Shown one piece after another: positions 6,651-7,607 of a stretch of DNA of 7,607 nucleotides. The first letter of the stretch is position 1, and every line of letters starts with the position of its first letter. Origin of the DNA: Acetobacteraceae bacterium (GTDB lineage Bacteria; Pseudomonadota; Alphaproteobacteria; Acetobacterales; Acetobacteraceae). The stretch lies in assembly GCA_027323595.1 (NCBI GenBank), contig DAHWBL010000129.1, positions 1 to 7,607 on the forward strand, written 5' to 3'. The position numbers were made by a program, and so were the translations under genes. The notes beneath the pieces were generated by a model. It was not told the origin of the DNA. It saw only the letters and a program-made list of their open reading frames with translations, and searched no databases.

Positions 6651-7607
6651 CGCGCACCCGCCTTCGCCGCCGCCACCGCGTCCGACACGCGCCGTGGCGT
6701 GAGCGGGGTCTCGTTGAATTGCGCGCCGATCTCGGAAAATGCGTCGCTCACCGCGTTGGCGATCGCCGCCGGTGGCGCGATCGCCCCGCCCTCGCCCACG
6801 CCCTTCACGCCGTATTCGGTGGCACGCGCAGGGGTCACCGAGTGAAAGATGCGAACCGCCGGAATTTCCCCGGCGCCGGGCACCATATAGTCGGCGAAGC
6901 TGGTCGCCAGCGGCTGACCGGTCGGCGAATAGGGAATTTCCTCGTAGAGCGCGGTGCCGATTCCCTGCGCGATCCCGCCCTGCACCTGGCCATCGACGAT
7001 CATCGGATTGATCATGGTGCCACAATCCTCCGCGACCACGTAATCAAGAATCTCGACCACCCCGGTCTGCGGCGCCACCGCAACCAGCACCGCGTGGGTG
7101 CCGTAGGAATAGACCCCGCCGGAATCGGAGGGCTCATAGCTCGACAGATTATCCAGCATCGGCTCCATGCCCGCCGGCAAAAGTTCCTGACGCACATTGG
7201 CGGCAAGCGCGATCTCGGCGAAACCGACCGAGCCCGACGGACCCACCACACGGCCCGCTTCGATGCGGACATTCTCCACCTCGGTCTGCAACAGATGCGC
7301 GCCGATCCGTCGAAGCTTCGCCGCGATCACCCGGCAGGATGTCGCCACCGCGCCGCCGGCAAAGACGATGGTGCGCGAGGCGAAGCTGCCGAAGCCGAAC
7401 GGCGCGGTGGCGGTGTCGCCGTAACGGATCGCGATGCGGGCGGGATCGATGCCAAGTTCGTGCGCGGCGATCTGGGCCAGGCTGGTCTCGTGCCCCTGGC
7501 CGTGATTCTGCACGCCGACATGGATGGTCACCGACCCGTCCGGCTGCATCCGCACCCGCGCGGATTCGTAGCCGGGCACGACACGCGATTTGCGCTTCGT
7601 CCATTCC
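6647..7607 (-). CDS. Molybdopterin-binding large subunit, CoxL/xanthine dehydrogenase family (C-terminal 319 residues; 5' end cut by the window)
   Basis: The frame is open to the right edge, so this is the C-terminal part of a catalytic subunit that usually has about 750-800 residues. The visible part begins EWTKRKSRV and continues through a cofactor-contact motif, NHGQGHE (bases 7507-7487). Then come RYGDT and a Gly-rich segment (GFGSFASRT), all typical of CoxL-like enzymes. The catalytic base glutamate lies in GVKGVGEGGAIAPP, with its codon at 6793-6791. Other family blocks are VVAEDCGTMINPMIVDGQVQGG and the GIGTALYEE segment. The diagnostic active-site loop that separates true CO dehydrogenase (form I, CSFR) from related enzymes lies upstream, outside the window, so the substrate cannot be read here. 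It overlaps the FAD subunit gene by 4 bases. An internal GTG at 7579 is not a real start. Confidence 0.94.
   Translation of the reverse strand, partial: EWTKRKSRVVPGYESARVRMQPDGSVTIHVGVQNHGQGHETSLAQIAAHELGIDPARIAIRYGDTATAPFGFGSFASRTIVFAGGAVATSCRVIAAKLRRIGAHLLQTEVENVRIEAGRVVGPSGSVGFAEIALAANVRQELLPAGMEPMLDNLSSYEPSDSGGVYSYGTHAVLVAVAPQTGVVEILDYVVAEDCGTMINPMIVDGQVQGGIAQGIGTALYEEIPYSPTGQPLATSFADYMVPGAGEIPAVRIFHSVTPARATEYGVKGVGEGGAIAPPAAIANAVSDAFSEIGAQFNETPLTPRRVSDAVAAAKAGAR

Noticed and set aside
6651..7025. Upstream extension of the FAD subunit frame
   Set aside because: It overlaps the molybdenum subunit out of frame. The GTG at 6650 gives the family's usual N-terminus and the GTGA overlap.

Overview
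The window is GC-rich (roughly two-thirds G+C by eye) and densely coded. Every gene I can support lies on the minus strand, so transcription runs from high to low coordinates. Base composition, GTG starts, Tat signals, a chemoreceptor without a C-terminal CheR-binding pentapeptide, and an all-helical periplasmic sensor of a kind I associate with Rhodospirillales/Acetobacteraceae together suggest an aerobic alphaproteobacterium. There is no rRNA or other marker to confirm this, and the lineage is a guess.

Region 1 (7607 to about 3444) looks like one tightly packed operon. It holds the C-terminal part of a CoxL/xanthine-dehydrogenase-type molybdenum subunit (cut by the window edge), its FAD subunit and its 2Fe-2S subunit. 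These are joined by GTGA and ATGA stop/start overlaps. After 16 bases comes a substrate-binding protein of the SsuA/THI5 (NMT1) type, then after 33 bases a matching TauC/SsuC-type permease. The importer's ATPase is not in the window.

Region 2 (3373 to 1295) is a large methyl-accepting chemotaxis protein with two membrane helices, a periplasmic helical sensor of about 290 residues, a HAMP domain and a complete signalling hairpin.

Region 3 (1294 to 1) starts with a 124-base non-coding leader containing two inverted repeats and a weak promoter candidate. It is followed by a second, unrelated-type molybdenum hydroxylase: an IorA-type 2Fe-2S subunit and the N-terminal third of an IorB-type molybdopterin subunit with a clear Tat signal. 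The IorB reading frame runs off the left edge.

Together the genes read as a possible sense-import-oxidise locus: a chemoreceptor, an ABC uptake system, a three-subunit hydroxylase expected in the cytoplasm, and a two-subunit hydroxylase expected in the periplasm. N-heterocycles, purines or aldehydes are the usual substrates of such enzymes, but nothing in this window fixes the actual substrate. I saw no tRNA, rRNA, CRISPR array, insertion sequence or convincing intrinsic terminator.
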